A stretch of DNA of 44,800 bases from LGRD01 sp031415135 (GTDB lineage: Bacteria > Pseudomonadota > Gammaproteobacteria > Burkholderiales > Burkholderiaceae_C), in NCBI GenBank assembly GCA_031415135.1, contig JANORB010000085.1, positions 1 to 44,800 on the forward strand, in the 5' to 3' direction. The notes below the pieces were generated by a model that was not told the origin of the DNA, ran no database searches, and saw only the letters and a program-made list of their open reading frames with translations. This document shows, in pieces, positions 1 to 8,662 of the stretch (position 1 is its first letter; each line of letters begins with the position of its first letter). Made by a program: the position numbers and the translations under genes.

Positions 1-2
1 GA

Positions 3-86
3 CGCACTCGTCCCGCCACCGGGCTGATCGAAAGCAGGTTTTCGCAGGGTATTGACGCTTCCCTCACCGGCGCAAATCCGAACTGA
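3..86 (+). other. Possible 3' tail of an unidentified gene
   Basis: The third forward frame is open from the window edge to a TGA at 84-86, giving 27 residues (ending SLTGANPN) with no start codon in view. It could be the C-terminus of a gene that begins outside the window, or chance. I do not recognise the peptide. From 87 to about 270 no frame on either strand gives a convincing protein. The open frames there run into the tRNA-Asp gene and look like translation artefacts. Confidence 0.2.
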
Positions 87-274
87 TGCGGAACCAATGC
101 TCGCTGCGGCGGCGACGTGCGCTGCGGTCAGTTTCGGCGACTTCTGTAGGGCGGAGAGAAAACGGAGAACGCAGGCTCAAGCCGTATGTTCGCGATCAGT
201 TCGGTTCCGCTCGACTTCAAGAAGTCTCACCGAATCCAACTCGCAACCGGGGGTCGAGACGGGGATCGGCCAAG

Positions 275-306
275 AAAAATGCCGCCCAGTGGCGGCTTTT
301 TCTTTT
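275..306. terminator. Bidirectional hairpin terminator after the tRNA cluster
   Basis: A perfect 6-bp stem (GCCGCC at 281-286, GGCGGC at 291-296, loop CAGT) is flanked by an A-run at 275-279 and a T-rich run at 297-306. On the minus strand the hairpin is followed by a U-run, about 35 bases past the 3' end of tRNA-Asp, so it should end the tRNA transcript. On the plus strand it could end whatever gene enters from the left. Confidence 0.7.
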
Positions 307-332
307 CAAATCAACAACTTAGAGAAAATTGT

Positions 333-409
333 TGGCGGAGTGGACGGGGCTCGAACCCGCGACCCCCGGCGTGACAGGCCGGTATTCTAACCAACTGAAC
401 TACCACTCC
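333..409 (-). tRNA. tRNA-Asp (anticodon GTC)
   Basis: The reverse complement gives a 77-base cloverleaf. It starts GGAGTGG, has a normal D arm, the anticodon loop CTGTCAC, a T arm with GGTTCGAGCC, and an acceptor stem closing with CCACTCC. The G and CCA that follow are gene-encoded. It is the last of three tRNA genes in the same orientation, 47 bases after tRNA-Glu, and the likely terminator lies 36-58 bases downstream. Confidence 0.95.
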
Positions 410-456
410 TGAACTGACCCACTTTCCAGTCAAGCCTGCAAACAATGCAGCCAGAC

Positions 457-532
457 TGGCGTCCCCTAGGGGATTCGAACCCCTGTAATCACCGTGAAAG
501 GGTGGTGTCCTAGGCCTCTAGACGAAGGGGAC
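457..532 (-). tRNA. tRNA-Glu (anticodon TTC)
   Basis: The reverse complement is a 76-base tRNA beginning GTCCCCTTCGTC and ending with an encoded GCCA. The anticodon loop CTTTCAC reads TTC and the T arm carries GGTTCGAATCC. It is the middle gene of the Ala-Glu-Asp cluster and lies about 220 bases after gltX, which encodes the enzyme that charges it. Confidence 0.95.
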
Positions 533-580
533 ATGAAACTCATCGATCCCTCTTGAACTGCGCTGTGCTGAACGACATTC

Positions 581-656
<76 letters not shown>

Positions 657-740
657 GTTTTGTCTTGAAGACCGCCTTGACCAATGCCCCGGCAGAACCC
701 CAAACGTTGATCAGCAACCGCAGATTCAAGCGAGATTTCG

Positions 741-770
741 ATTATAGCCAGCTTTTCAAGGCCGCCGCAA
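741..770 (-). promoter_or_regulatory. Probable sigma-70 promoter of the tRNA cluster
   Basis: Read on the minus strand there is TTGCGG (765-770), an 18-base spacer and a perfect TATAAT (741-746). The -35 box lies inside the last codons of gltX. The promoter points at tRNA-Ala, whose first base is at 656, leaving a leader of about 75 bases. It would let the tRNAs be made independently of the long upstream operon. Confidence 0.6.
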
Positions 771-2150
771 TCGCGCCAGCACCGTGTCACGGGGGAACAG
801 CTCGAGCACCAGGTCGAGCGACGGTGTCTGCGCACGACCGCACACCAGCACACGAACGGCGTGGGCGAGTTGCGGCATTTTCAAGCCGTGTGCGGCGAGT
901 GTCTGCTTGATGGCGGCGGCGATCGATGCCCTGTTCCATTCGGCGGTGACGAGACCTTGCCGCAGGGATTCGATCGCCGGCCGAACCGCCTCGGTGAGAT
1001 GAGCGGCGAGGTCTTTTTCGGACGGGGACACATCGACAAAGTACATCGCAATCCAGTCGGCCAACTCGACCGTCGTGGCGCAGCGATCCTTGAACAGCGC
1101 GCACATGCGGGCCAGCATGTCTGTCGGTTCAACGTCAATCCCGCGGCGTTTCAACTGCCCCCGGACGAGCGCCGCCAACGACGGATCGTCGGCCTGCTTG
1201 ATGTAGCTGGCGTTGACCCAGGCCAGCTTGGCCGGATCCCATTGCGCCGGGCTTCTGGAGAGATGTTGGCCGTCAAACCATTTCACCAGTTGCGCTCGGC
1301 TGAAGATTTCGTCGTCACCATGACTCCAGCCCAGCCGCGCCAAATAGTTGACCAAGGCTTCAGGCAAAAATCCCGCCTCCTGGTACGCCGTGACACTCAC
1401 CGCACCGCGCCGCTTCGAGAGCTTGTGGCCGTCGTCGCCCAGGATGATCGGCACATGGCCGAACAGCGGCAGCGGCGCCCCCAGGGCGTTGAAGATGTTG
1501 ATCTGCCACGGCGTGTTGTTGACGTGTTCATCACCACGGAAAACATGGGTGACGAACATGTCCCAGTCGTCGACGACAACGCAAAAGTTGTAGGTCGGCA
1601 CGCCGTCCGCCCGCACGATGACGAGATCGTCGATCTCCCGGTTGTTGATGGTGATGCGGCCTTTGACGAGGTCGTCCCAACTCACGTCGCCCTCAGGCGG
1701 GTTGCGAAAGCGCACCACCGGGTCGACACCCACCGGCACCGGCGGCAACCGCTTGCCCGGCGCCGGGCGCCAGCGGCCGTCATAGTGGGCTTTTTCGCCG
1801 CGCGCACGCTGCGCCTCGCGCGTCTGTTCGAGTTCGGCCGGCGTGCTGTAGCAGTGATAGGCGGTGCCTTGGGTCAACATCTGGGAGACCACCGCGCGGT
1901 AGCGGTCCAGGCGTTGCATCTGGTAGATCGGACCCTCGTCGAAGTCGAGCCCGAGCCATTGCATGGACGCAAGGATTTGATCGACCGAATCTTGCGTCGA
2001 GCGGGCGACGTCGGTATCTTCGATGCGAAGAATGAACTCGCCCCCGTGGTGGCGCGCGTAGGCCCAGGAAAACAGCGCCGTGCGCGCCGTGCCCAGGTGC
2101 AGGAAGCCGGTGGGCGACGGAGCGATGCGGGTGCGGACTTTGCGGGTCAT
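756..2150 (-). CDS. gltX: Glutamyl-tRNA synthetase
   Basis: This is a class I aminoacyl-tRNA synthetase of 464 residues, the usual bacterial GluRS length. It attaches glutamate to tRNA-Glu in the cytoplasm. The HIGH-type signature is seen as HLGT at residues 18-21 after RIAPSPTGF. The KMSKS-type loop is KLSKR at 243-247. The region between carries the normal RGDEH and TPWQ elements of the catalytic fold, and a helical anticodon-binding half follows. The ATG overlaps the metZ stop (ATGA, 2147-2150), so translation is probably coupled. The next genes downstream are three tRNAs including tRNA-Glu. The archaeal-type GlnRS alternative is excluded by the overall match to GluRS. A second, paralogous GluRS elsewhere in the genome cannot be ruled out. 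Confidence 0.97.
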   Translation of the reverse strand: MTRKVRTRIAPSPTGFLHLGTARTALFSWAYARHHGGEFILRIEDTDVARSTQDSVDQILASMQWLGLDFDEGPIYQMQRLDRYRAVVSQMLTQGTAYHCYSTPAELEQTREAQRARGEKAHYDGRWRPAPGKRLPPVPVGVDPVVRFRNPPEGDVSWDDLVKGRITINNREIDDLVIVRADGVPTYNFCVVVDDWDMFVTHVFRGDEHVNNTPWQINIFNALGAPLPLFGHVPIILGDDGHKLSKRRGAVSVTAYQEAGFLPEALVNYLARLGWSHGDDEIFSRAQLVKWFDGQHLSRSPAQWDPAKLAWVNASYIKQADDPSLAALVRGQLKRRGIDVEPTDMLARMCALFKDRCATTVELADWIAMYFVDVSPSEKDLAAHLTEAVRPAIESLRQGLVTAEWNRASIAAAIKQTLAAHGLKMPQLAHAVRVLVCGRAQTPSLDLVLELFPRDTVLARLRRP

Positions 2151-3391
2151 GCGGCAAGGCTCGTCAGGCCACGCTGAAGATCGGCCTGGATGTCGAGCAC
2201 GTCGTCGAGACCCATCGCCACGCGAATCATGCCCTGCGTGATGCCCGCCGCCAGCCGCTGCTCTTCGCTCAGCCGCCCGTGCGAGGTGCTGGCGGGGTGG
2301 GTGATGGTGGTCTTGGTGTCACCCAGGTTGGCGGTGATGGAGCAGACGCGGGTCTGGTCGATCACGTGAAAGGCATTGCTGCGTGACAGCGTCGCGCCGC
2401 CACTGGCCTGCCCCTTGACGATGAAGGAGACGACCGCGCCGCCGTTGCCCGATTGCTGCGCCATCGCCAACTCATGCTGCGGATGCGACTTGAGGCCGGG
2501 ATAGAACACCCGCTCGACCGGCGCCTGCTGCTCCAGCCAGGTCGCCAGCTTGAGTGCCCGTTCGCTTTGCGCCTGCATGCGAATCGACAGCGTTTCCAGG
2601 CCCTTCAACACGACCCAGGCGTTGAAGGGCGACAGGCTCATGCCGGCACTGCGCATGACGGGAACAAATTTTTCATTGATCAGTTGCTCGCTCGCGCACA
2701 GGGCGCCGGCAATCACGCGGCCCTGCCCGTCCAGGTATTTGGTGCCCGAATGGACCACGAGGTCGGCACCGTAGTCGACCGGCCGCTGCAATACAGGCGT
2801 GCAAAAGCAGTTGTCCACGGCCAACCAGGCGCCGGCCTGTTTGGCAATGACGGCCAGCGCACGGATGTCGCACACCTCGGTCAGCGGATTGGTGGGTGAT
2901 TCGGCAAACAGCAGCCGCGTGTTGGGTTGGATCGCACGCCGCCACTGGTCCGGGTCGGTCTGCGAGACGAAGGTGGACTCGACACCGAACTTCGCGAACT
3001 CGCGGCTGAACAGCATGATGGTCGAGCCGAACACACTTTGCGAACACACCACATGGTCGCCGGCTTTGAGCAAGCCCATGCCCAGCAGCAGGATGGCGCT
3101 CATGCCGCTGCTGGTGCCGATGCAGGCCTGCGTGCCTTCGAGCGCGGCCAGGCGGCGCTCGAACATCGTGACCGTCGGGTTGGAAAAGCGCGAATAGACG
3201 AACGCCTCTTCCTCGTTGGCAAAGCGCGCCGCAGCGGTGGCGGCGTCGGGCTGCACGAAACTGCTGGTCAGGAACAGGGCCTCGGAGTTCTCGCCCCACT
3301 GGCTGGGCGGCAGGCCCTGGCGCACGGCCAGGGTGTCCAGGCGCACGTCGGCGGGCAGGTCGAGGCGGGGGATCTTCTTGCTCGTCATCAA
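2147..3391 (-). CDS. metZ: O-succinylhomoserine sulfhydrylase
   Basis: This is a cytoplasmic PLP enzyme of the Cys/Met metabolism family, 414 residues. MetZ makes homocysteine from O-succinylhomoserine and sulfide, the direct sulfhydrylation route to methionine. The PLP lysine is K218 in the segment HSGTKYLDGQGR, and the YSRFSNPT and SSGMSAI segments are typical of the family. The ATG overlaps the purF stop by four bases, and its own stop overlaps the gltX start. The purF-metZ order is common in beta- and gamma-proteobacteria and supports MetZ rather than cystathionine gamma-synthase or O-acetylhomoserine sulfhydrylase. Substrate preference (succinyl versus acetyl) cannot be read from sequence with certainty. 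Confidence 0.92.
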   Translation of the reverse strand: MMTSKKIPRLDLPADVRLDTLAVRQGLPPSQWGENSEALFLTSSFVQPDAATAAARFANEEEAFVYSRFSNPTVTMFERRLAALEGTQACIGTSSGMSAILLLGMGLLKAGDHVVCSQSVFGSTIMLFSREFAKFGVESTFVSQTDPDQWRRAIQPNTRLLFAESPTNPLTEVCDIRALAVIAKQAGAWLAVDNCFCTPVLQRPVDYGADLVVHSGTKYLDGQGRVIAGALCASEQLINEKFVPVMRSAGMSLSPFNAWVVLKGLETLSIRMQAQSERALKLATWLEQQAPVERVFYPGLKSHPQHELAMAQQSGNGGAVVSFIVKGQASGGATLSRSNAFHVIDQTRVCSITANLGDTKTTITHPASTSHGRLSEEQRLAAGITQGMIRVAMGLDDVLDIQADLQRGLTSLAA

Positions 3392-4911
3392 CTTTGCTCC
3401 GTTGCGCTCTGCAGGGCCAGGCGTGAACGGTCGCCGCCCTCTTCCTCGTCGCCTTGGGCACCACGCTGTGCGGCCATGGTCCGGAAGTCTTCGGCGGTCA
3501 CATCACCGGTGACGTAGACGCCGTCGAAGCACGAGGCCTCGAAGCCCTTGATCGCCGGGTTCAATGCATTGACCACGCGCTTCATCGCCGCCACGTCCTG
3601 GTAGATCAGCGCATCGGCGCCGATGAACTGGCGGATCTCCTCGATGCTGCGGTTGTGGGCAATGAGTTCTTCGCTGGTCGGCATGTCGATGCCGTAGACG
3701 TTCGGGAACCGCACCGGCGGCGCGGCCGAGGCCATGTAGACCTTGCGGGCGCCGGCGTCGCGCGCCATCTGGACGATCTCTTTGGAGGTGGTGCCGCGGA
3801 CGATGGAATCGTCGACCAGCAACACATTGCGGCCCTTGAATTCCACCGCGATCGCATTCAGCTTTTGCCGCACCGACTTCTTGCGCACGCCCTGCCCCGG
3901 CATGATAAAAGTGCGCCCGACATAGCGGTTCTTGACGAAGCCCTCGCGGTACGGCTTGCCGATCTTCTGCGCCAGTTGCATCGCCGAGGGGCGGCTCGAT
4001 TCGGGGATGGGGATCACCACGTCAATGTCGCTCGGCGGCATGGTGGATATCAGCCGCTGGGCCAGCGTCTCGCCCAGGTTCAAACGCGCCTGGTAGACCG
4101 AGATGCCATCCATGATCGAGTCGGGCCGCGCCAGGTACACGTATTCGAACATGCAGGGGTTCAGGCTCGGGTTGTCGGCGCATTGCTGTGTGTGCAGCGC
4201 ACCGGCCATGTCGACGAAGATGGCCTCGCCGGGTGCCACGTCGCGCATGACCTTGTGGCCCGTGCCCTCGATGGCCACCGACTCGCTGGCCACGATCAGG
4301 TTGCGGCCCGCGTCGCCAACGCCGGCGCCGAAGCACAGCGGACGGATGCCGAACGGATCACGAAACGCGAGCAGGCCGTGCCCGGCGATCAGCGCCACCA
4401 CCGCGTACGACCCCCGGATGCGCTTGTGCACCGCGCGCACCGCATTGAACACCGCTTGGGGCGAGAGCGGCAGATCGCGCGCGGCAAGCTCCAGTTCGTG
4501 CGCCAGCACGTTGATCAGCACCTCGGTGTCGCTCTGGGTGTTGATGTGGCGGCGGTCGACGTCGAACAGCTCCTTCTTCAAGGCCTGCGCATTGGTCAGG
4601 TTGCCGTTGTGCACCAGCACGATGCCGAACGGCGCATTGACGTAGAACGGCTGCGCTTCTTCTTCGCTGTAGGCGTTGCCCGCAGTCGGGTAGCGCACCT
4701 GGCCCAGGCCCACGTTGCCCGGCAGACCGCGCATGTTGCGGGTGCGAAAAACATCGCGCACCATGCCGCGCGCCTTGTGCATGAAGCACTTGGTGTCCTG
4801 CATGGTCACGATGCCGGCGGCATCCTGCCCGCGGTGCTGCAACAGCAGCAGCGCGTCGTAGATCAACTGGTTGACCGGCCCTTGAGAGATGACGCCGACG
4901 ATGCCGCACAT
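3388..4911 (-). CDS. purF: Amidophosphoribosyltransferase
   Basis: This enzyme carries out the first committed step of purine synthesis, making 5-phosphoribosylamine from PRPP and glutamine. It has 507 residues, the usual proteobacterial length. The protein begins MCGIVGV, so Cys2 becomes the N-terminal nucleophile of the Ntn glutaminase domain and no propeptide is present. The phosphoribosyltransferase domain carries the PRPP loop VLLVDDSIVRGTT. It lies 31 bases after cvpA and overlaps metZ, the same cvpA-purF arrangement as in E. coli. E. coli PurR represses that operon, but I saw no clear PurR operator here. Confidence 0.97.
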   Translation of the reverse strand: MCGIVGVISQGPVNQLIYDALLLLQHRGQDAAGIVTMQDTKCFMHKARGMVRDVFRTRNMRGLPGNVGLGQVRYPTAGNAYSEEEAQPFYVNAPFGIVLVHNGNLTNAQALKKELFDVDRRHINTQSDTEVLINVLAHELELAARDLPLSPQAVFNAVRAVHKRIRGSYAVVALIAGHGLLAFRDPFGIRPLCFGAGVGDAGRNLIVASESVAIEGTGHKVMRDVAPGEAIFVDMAGALHTQQCADNPSLNPCMFEYVYLARPDSIMDGISVYQARLNLGETLAQRLISTMPPSDIDVVIPIPESSRPSAMQLAQKIGKPYREGFVKNRYVGRTFIMPGQGVRKKSVRQKLNAIAVEFKGRNVLLVDDSIVRGTTSKEIVQMARDAGARKVYMASAAPPVRFPNVYGIDMPTSEELIAHNRSIEEIRQFIGADALIYQDVAAMKRVVNALNPAIKGFEASCFDGVYVTGDVTAEDFRTMAAQRGAQGDEEEGGDRSRLALQSATEQS

Positions 4912-4942
4912 GGATGAACCCTGGGTTGAACGCTGCCGGCCG

Positions 4943-5455
4943 TCAAGCGGGCAAATGCTTTGAGATGTCGGGCGGCAGCACGGGCTTGAGGCCGCGCAAC
5001 ACCGACTGCAACCAGACCGCGCCGATCGATTGCTGCCAGGCCGCGGACTTCATCAGTGGCGTGAACGCGACCACGGTGGCCAGTGCCAGCAGCACGATCA
5101 TGCCCCGGGCGATGCCGAAGCCGGCTCCGAGCAGCCGATCGAGCAGGCTCAACGGCGTGGCGCGAATCAACATGCGCAGCAATCGCGCCGCCAGGCCCCA
5201 GACGATCAAGGCCGCGATGAACGCGCTGGCAAATGCGGCGCCGTGGTTCAAGCCCGACCCGGGCTCCCCCACCGGGATGTGCGGCGCCAGCGTCGGCGTG
5301 ACCCATTGCGCCGCGAAATAGGCGGCGATCCAACCGACGGCGGAAAGCATCTCGAACACCAGGCCGCGCACCAGGCCCACGATGACCGACAGGATCAGCA
5401 CGCCCAGCAGCACCGCATCGACCCAACCCATGGACATGGTGGTGCCGCCCATCAC
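4943..5455 (-). CDS. cvpA: CvpA family inner-membrane protein
   Basis: The product is a 170-residue hydrophobic protein with four likely transmembrane helices: residues about 10-30, 32-50, 70-90 and 105-125. It carries the family N-terminal pattern WVDAVLLGVLILSVIVGLVRG. In E. coli CvpA is needed for colicin V production and has been linked to envelope stress tolerance, but its biochemical role is not settled. It starts in a four-base ATGA overlap with the SPOR protein gene and precedes purF, the conserved position for cvpA. Confidence 0.92.
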   Translation of the reverse strand: MMGGTTMSMGWVDAVLLGVLILSVIVGLVRGLVFEMLSAVGWIAAYFAAQWVTPTLAPHIPVGEPGSGLNHGAAFASAFIAALIVWGLAARLLRMLIRATPLSLLDRLLGAGFGIARGMIVLLALATVVAFTPLMKSAAWQQSIGAVWLQSVLRGLKPVLPPDISKHLPA

Positions 5456-6255
5456 AGTGTCAACACCACAGCGTTGACACCCGCGGCCTTGGCCCGGGCC
5501 AGCGCTCGCTCGGCTTCTTCTCGCGTGGCGAACGGGCCGACGCGCACCCGGATGCGGTTGCCGGCCGCGGTTTCGGTCACCTGGGTGTAGGTTTTCAATC
5601 CCAGTTTCTCGACCTTGGCGCGGGTCTCCTGCACAGCCGTCGCATCGGCAAACGCGCCGACCTGCACAACGAATCGCGCACCCTCATTGGCGGCCGCCGC
5701 CTTGCCCTCCAGCAACGCCTTCGCGCGAGCCGCGTCAGCAACCGGCGCCGGCACCGGCGCAGAAGCCGCCACCGGCACGGGCGCCGACGGCTTCTTCGGG
5801 GCTTCGGTGGCCTCTGGCGCAGCGGGCCTGGGCGCCGAGGGCTTCGCAATCGGCTTGGGCTCGGCGGCTTCGGGCGCTGCCGCTGCAACCGCGCGGGAGG
5901 CGGCCTCACGCGCACCTGGCGCCGCCGGTGCCGCTGTCGCATCGGCGGCGGTCGGCGGAGCCGGCGCCACGCCAGGCTCAGCGCTGGGCGCCACCGCTCG
6001 AGCGGGCGGCATGACCAGGGCCGGTGCGCCGTCCTTGCGTGGAATCTCGATCGGAATGTCCACCGGAATCGGGCGCGGCTGAGACTCGAACAGCAGCGGA
6101 AAGGCAATGACTCCGATCACCACGAGCACCACCGCGCCCACCAGGCGCTGGCGGGCGCGGGCGCGTGTCTGCTGCACGCTGCCGGGGGATGGGCTGGCTG
6201 CCGTCGCGCCGGGCTTGGCGTCGCTGTTGCGCTTGAAAATGGAGAGCAGGCCCAT
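5452..6255 (-). CDS. SPOR-domain membrane protein (DedD/FtsN type)
   Basis: The protein has 267 residues from the ATG at 6255 (MGLLSIFKR). An in-frame start 72 bases further upstream is less likely because it adds unconserved sequence. It has a short cytoplasmic N-terminus and one transmembrane helix at about residues 39-58 (LVGAVVLVVIGVIAFPLLF). A long Pro/Ala/Glu-rich periplasmic linker follows, then a C-terminal SPOR domain at about 190-267 (FVVQVGAFAD...VRVGPF). SPOR domains bind denuded septal peptidoglycan, so it likely acts in cell division. Its place between folC and cvpA is that of E. coli dedD. Low sequence conservation of the linker is normal. Confidence 0.88.
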   Translation of the reverse strand: MGLLSIFKRNSDAKPGATAASPSPGSVQQTRARARQRLVGAVVLVVIGVIAFPLLFESQPRPIPVDIPIEIPRKDGAPALVMPPARAVAPSAEPGVAPAPPTAADATAAPAAPGAREAASRAVAAAAPEAAEPKPIAKPSAPRPAAPEATEAPKKPSAPVPVAASAPVPAPVADAARAKALLEGKAAAANEGARFVVQVGAFADATAVQETRAKVEKLGLKTYTQVTETAAGNRIRVRVGPFATREEAERALARAKAAGVNAVVLTL

Positions 6256-6340
6256 GCTGTGCAAGTTCCAGGAGTTCCGCAGCATTGCGCGGATGAAAGC
6301 CGCGGAACGCGGGGCACCCAGGCCCAACCGGGCAGGGTTG

Positions 6341-7642
6341 TCAACCCAGATGTCGACCCGTGAGCCGAGGCGGCCCGTCTTTCAACACACCGCCCACTGT
6401 GGAGAAGGATCCGAAGACAACGATTCTATCAGCCGGGTCCGAGGCCTCCAGCGCAGCCTGCAAGGCCTGGGCCGGGTGCTCGTGGCACGAAACGCTGATC
6501 GGTCCGGGGCCCTTGACGCCGAGGCGGCCGTGGACCTGGGCCAGCTCCGAGGCCTTGGCGGCGCGGGCGGTCGGCAGATCGGTGAAGTGCCAGTCGTCCA
6601 CCAGCGGCGCCATGCGGGTGAGCATCGACTCGATGTCCTTGTCACGCATCGCCCCGAACACCGCATGGGTGCGCGGGTAAAAACCCATCTGGTCCAGATT
6701 CTGGAGCAGGGTCGCCACCGCATGCGGGTTGTGCGCCACGTCGAGCACCAGGGTGGGTTGCCCGGCCACGATCTGAAAGCGCCCGGGCAGTTCCACCAGC
6801 GCCAGCCCGCTGCGCACCGCCTGCGCGCTGACAGGCAGCCGCTCGCGCATCGATTCGAAGGCCGCCAGCGCGCCGGACGCGTTGAGCAACTGGTTGGCGC
6901 CGCGCAATGCGGGGTACGCCATGCCGTGCAAGCGCTTGGAACGGCCGGCCCAGCTCCATTGCTGCTTGTCGCCCGAACAATTGAAGTCGCGCCCGCACAA
7001 CCACAGGTCGGCGCCCACCCGCTCGGCATGTTCGATCACGCTGCGCGGCGGCACCGGGTCGCTGACGATGGCCGGTTTGCCGGCCCGCATGATGCCGGCC
7101 TTCTCGAACCCGATGGCTTCGCGCGTGGAGCCCAGATACTCGGTGTGGTCGATGTCGATGCTGGTGATGAGGGCACAGTCGGTGTCGATGGCGTTGACCG
7201 CGTCGAGCCGGCCGCCCAAGCCGACTTCCAGGATCACCATGTCCAGCGCGGCCAAGGACATCAGCCGCGCAATGGCCAAGGTGGTGAATTCGAAGTAGGT
7301 CAGGCTCACGTCGCCACGCGCCTGTTCGACGGCTTCGAAGTGGGGCAGCAACTCCGTGGCCGCCACCATCTTGCCGTTGATGCGGCAACGTTCCTCGAAA
7401 TGCACCAGGTGCGGCTTGATGTACAGGCCGACGCGATAGCCCGCCTGCAGCGCAATCGCCTCCAGCATGGCGCAGGAGGAGCCCTTGCCGTTGGTGCCGG
7501 CCACGGTGAACACGGGAACATCGAAGCGCAGCGCCATGCGCTCCTTGACCTGGAGCACGCGATCCAGCGTGAGGTCCATTTCCTTCGGATGCAGCCGCTC
7601 GCAGCGGGCGAGCCATTCGTCAAGGGTGTTGGGCAAGGACAT
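6341..7642 (-). CDS. folC: Dihydrofolate/folylpolyglutamate synthase
   Basis: This is a Mur-ligase-family ATP enzyme of 433 residues from the ATG at 7642 (MSLPNTLDEW). The upstream extension is rejected because it is Ala-rich and unlike the family. It adds glutamate to dihydropteroate and to tetrahydrofolates. The ATP-binding loop is FTVAGTNGKGSSCAMLE at about residues 48-64. Further family motifs include LEVGLGGRLDAVN and DVAHNPHA. It lies between accD and a dedD-like gene, the same order as E. coli accD-folC-dedD-cvpA-purF. The 134-base gap to accD holds a strong hairpin. Confidence 0.95.
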   Translation of the reverse strand: MSLPNTLDEWLARCERLHPKEMDLTLDRVLQVKERMALRFDVPVFTVAGTNGKGSSCAMLEAIALQAGYRVGLYIKPHLVHFEERCRINGKMVAATELLPHFEAVEQARGDVSLTYFEFTTLAIARLMSLAALDMVILEVGLGGRLDAVNAIDTDCALITSIDIDHTEYLGSTREAIGFEKAGIMRAGKPAIVSDPVPPRSVIEHAERVGADLWLCGRDFNCSGDKQQWSWAGRSKRLHGMAYPALRGANQLLNASGALAAFESMRERLPVSAQAVRSGLALVELPGRFQIVAGQPTLVLDVAHNPHAVATLLQNLDQMGFYPRTHAVFGAMRDKDIESMLTRMAPLVDDWHFTDLPTARAAKASELAQVHGRLGVKGPGPISVSCHEHPAQALQAALEASDPADRIVVFGSFSTVGGVLKDGPPRLTGRHLG

Positions 7643-7691
7643 GGGCAGCCATGGTAAGCAGGCATCGCGCCGGGTGGTGCCGGCAACAAGC

Positions 7692-7711
7692 AAGGCGGCC
7701 GCAGCCGCCTT
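7692..7711 (-). terminator. Hairpin in the accD-folC gap, possible attenuator or processing stem
   Basis: There is a perfect 8-bp stem (AAGGCGGC at 7692-7699, GCCGCCTT at 7704-7711) around a CGCA tetraloop. It is in the largest gap (7643-7776) of an otherwise tight gene chain. On the minus strand no true U-run follows (GCTTGTTG), so full intrinsic termination is doubtful. A partial terminator or an mRNA-stabilising stem after accD is plausible. Confidence 0.4.
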
Positions 7712-7776
7712 CATCGCTCATCACGCCGGTCGTCGCGTTGGCTGTCGCGTTGATTGACGTGCTGGACAACGCCGCG

Positions 7777-8649
7777 TCAGGCCACCGCGTCAGAGCTGAG
7801 TTTTTGCAGCATCGCGATCGCGCGCGCAACGGTCTGGCGCAACTCGCGCCGGTCGACGATCATGTCGATGGCGCCGGTGCCCAGCAGGAACTCGGCGCGC
7901 TGAAAACCTTCCGGCAGCTTTTCGCGCACGGTGTTTTCGATCACCCTCGGACCGGCAAACCCGATCAGGGCCCGGGGCTCGGCAATCACGACATCGCCCA
8001 CAAACGCAAAGCTGGCCGAGACACCGCCCATCGTCGGGTCGGTCAGCACACTGATGTAGGGCAGCCTGGCCTTGGCCAGCCGCGTCAGCGAGGCGTTGGT
8101 CTTGGCCATCTGCATCAGGCTGAGCAGCCCCTCTTGCATGCGGGCGCCGCCCGTGGCGGTGAAGCTGACGAAGGGTGTTTTTTGCTCGACCGCCACTTCC
8201 ACCCCGCGCACAAATCGTTCGCCGACCACCGAGCCCATGGAGCCGCCCATGAACTCGAATTCAAAGCAGGCCGCAACAATGGGCACACTCATCACCGAGC
8301 CTCCCATCACGACCAGCGCATCGGTTTCGCCGGTGTTCTCCAGCGCGTCCTTCAGGCGCTCGGTGTACTTCTTGCTGTCCTTGAATTTCAGCGCGTCCAC
8401 GGGCAGCACCTCCTGACCGATCTCGTAGCGGCCTTCAGCATCGAGGAATTTGTCGAGGCGGGCGCGCGCGCCGATGCGATGGTGGTGGCTGCACTTGGGG
8501 CAGACATAGACGTTCTGCTCCAGGTCGGTCTTGTAGAGCACGGTTTCGCACGAGGGACACTTGATCCACAGGCCTTCGGGCACAGTGCGGCGCTCGGCGA
8601 GGTCGCCTTGCTGCATCTTGGTGGGCAGTAGTTTTTCGAGCCAGCTCAT
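7777..8649 (-). CDS. accD: Acetyl-CoA carboxylase carboxyltransferase subunit beta
   Basis: The protein has 290 residues from the ATG at 8649 (MSWLEKLLPTKM), the conserved AccD N-terminus. With AccA it moves the carboxyl group from carboxybiotin to acetyl-CoA to make malonyl-CoA for fatty-acid synthesis. A four-cysteine zinc site is present (C31, C34, C50, C53), followed by a crotonase-fold body containing FTATGGARMQEG and PTMGGVSASFA. It begins 13 bases after trpA ends. The trpFBA-accD-folC order is conserved in beta- and some gamma-proteobacteria and may tie lipid and tryptophan gene expression to growth. Confidence 0.97.
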   Translation of the reverse strand: MSWLEKLLPTKMQQGDLAERRTVPEGLWIKCPSCETVLYKTDLEQNVYVCPKCSHHHRIGARARLDKFLDAEGRYEIGQEVLPVDALKFKDSKKYTERLKDALENTGETDALVVMGGSVMSVPIVAACFEFEFMGGSMGSVVGERFVRGVEVAVEQKTPFVSFTATGGARMQEGLLSLMQMAKTNASLTRLAKARLPYISVLTDPTMGGVSASFAFVGDVVIAEPRALIGFAGPRVIENTVREKLPEGFQRAEFLLGTGAIDMIVDRRELRQTVARAIAMLQKLSSDAVA

Positions 8650-8662
8650 GCGAGTTGTCCTT

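Noticed and set aside
87..270. Small RNA or gene fragment upstream of the terminator
   Set aside because: A plus-strand transcript ending at the hairpin is possible, but I see no promoter, conserved fold or coding signal.
52..390. Forward open frames over positions 52-390
   Set aside because: They run through tRNA-Asp and its terminator; the ends (DGARTRDP, RGSNPRPP) are the usual mistranslation of a tRNA gene.
861..2177. 438-codon open frame opposite gltX
   Set aside because: It is antisense to a complete gltX in a GC-rich genome and has no protein-family features.
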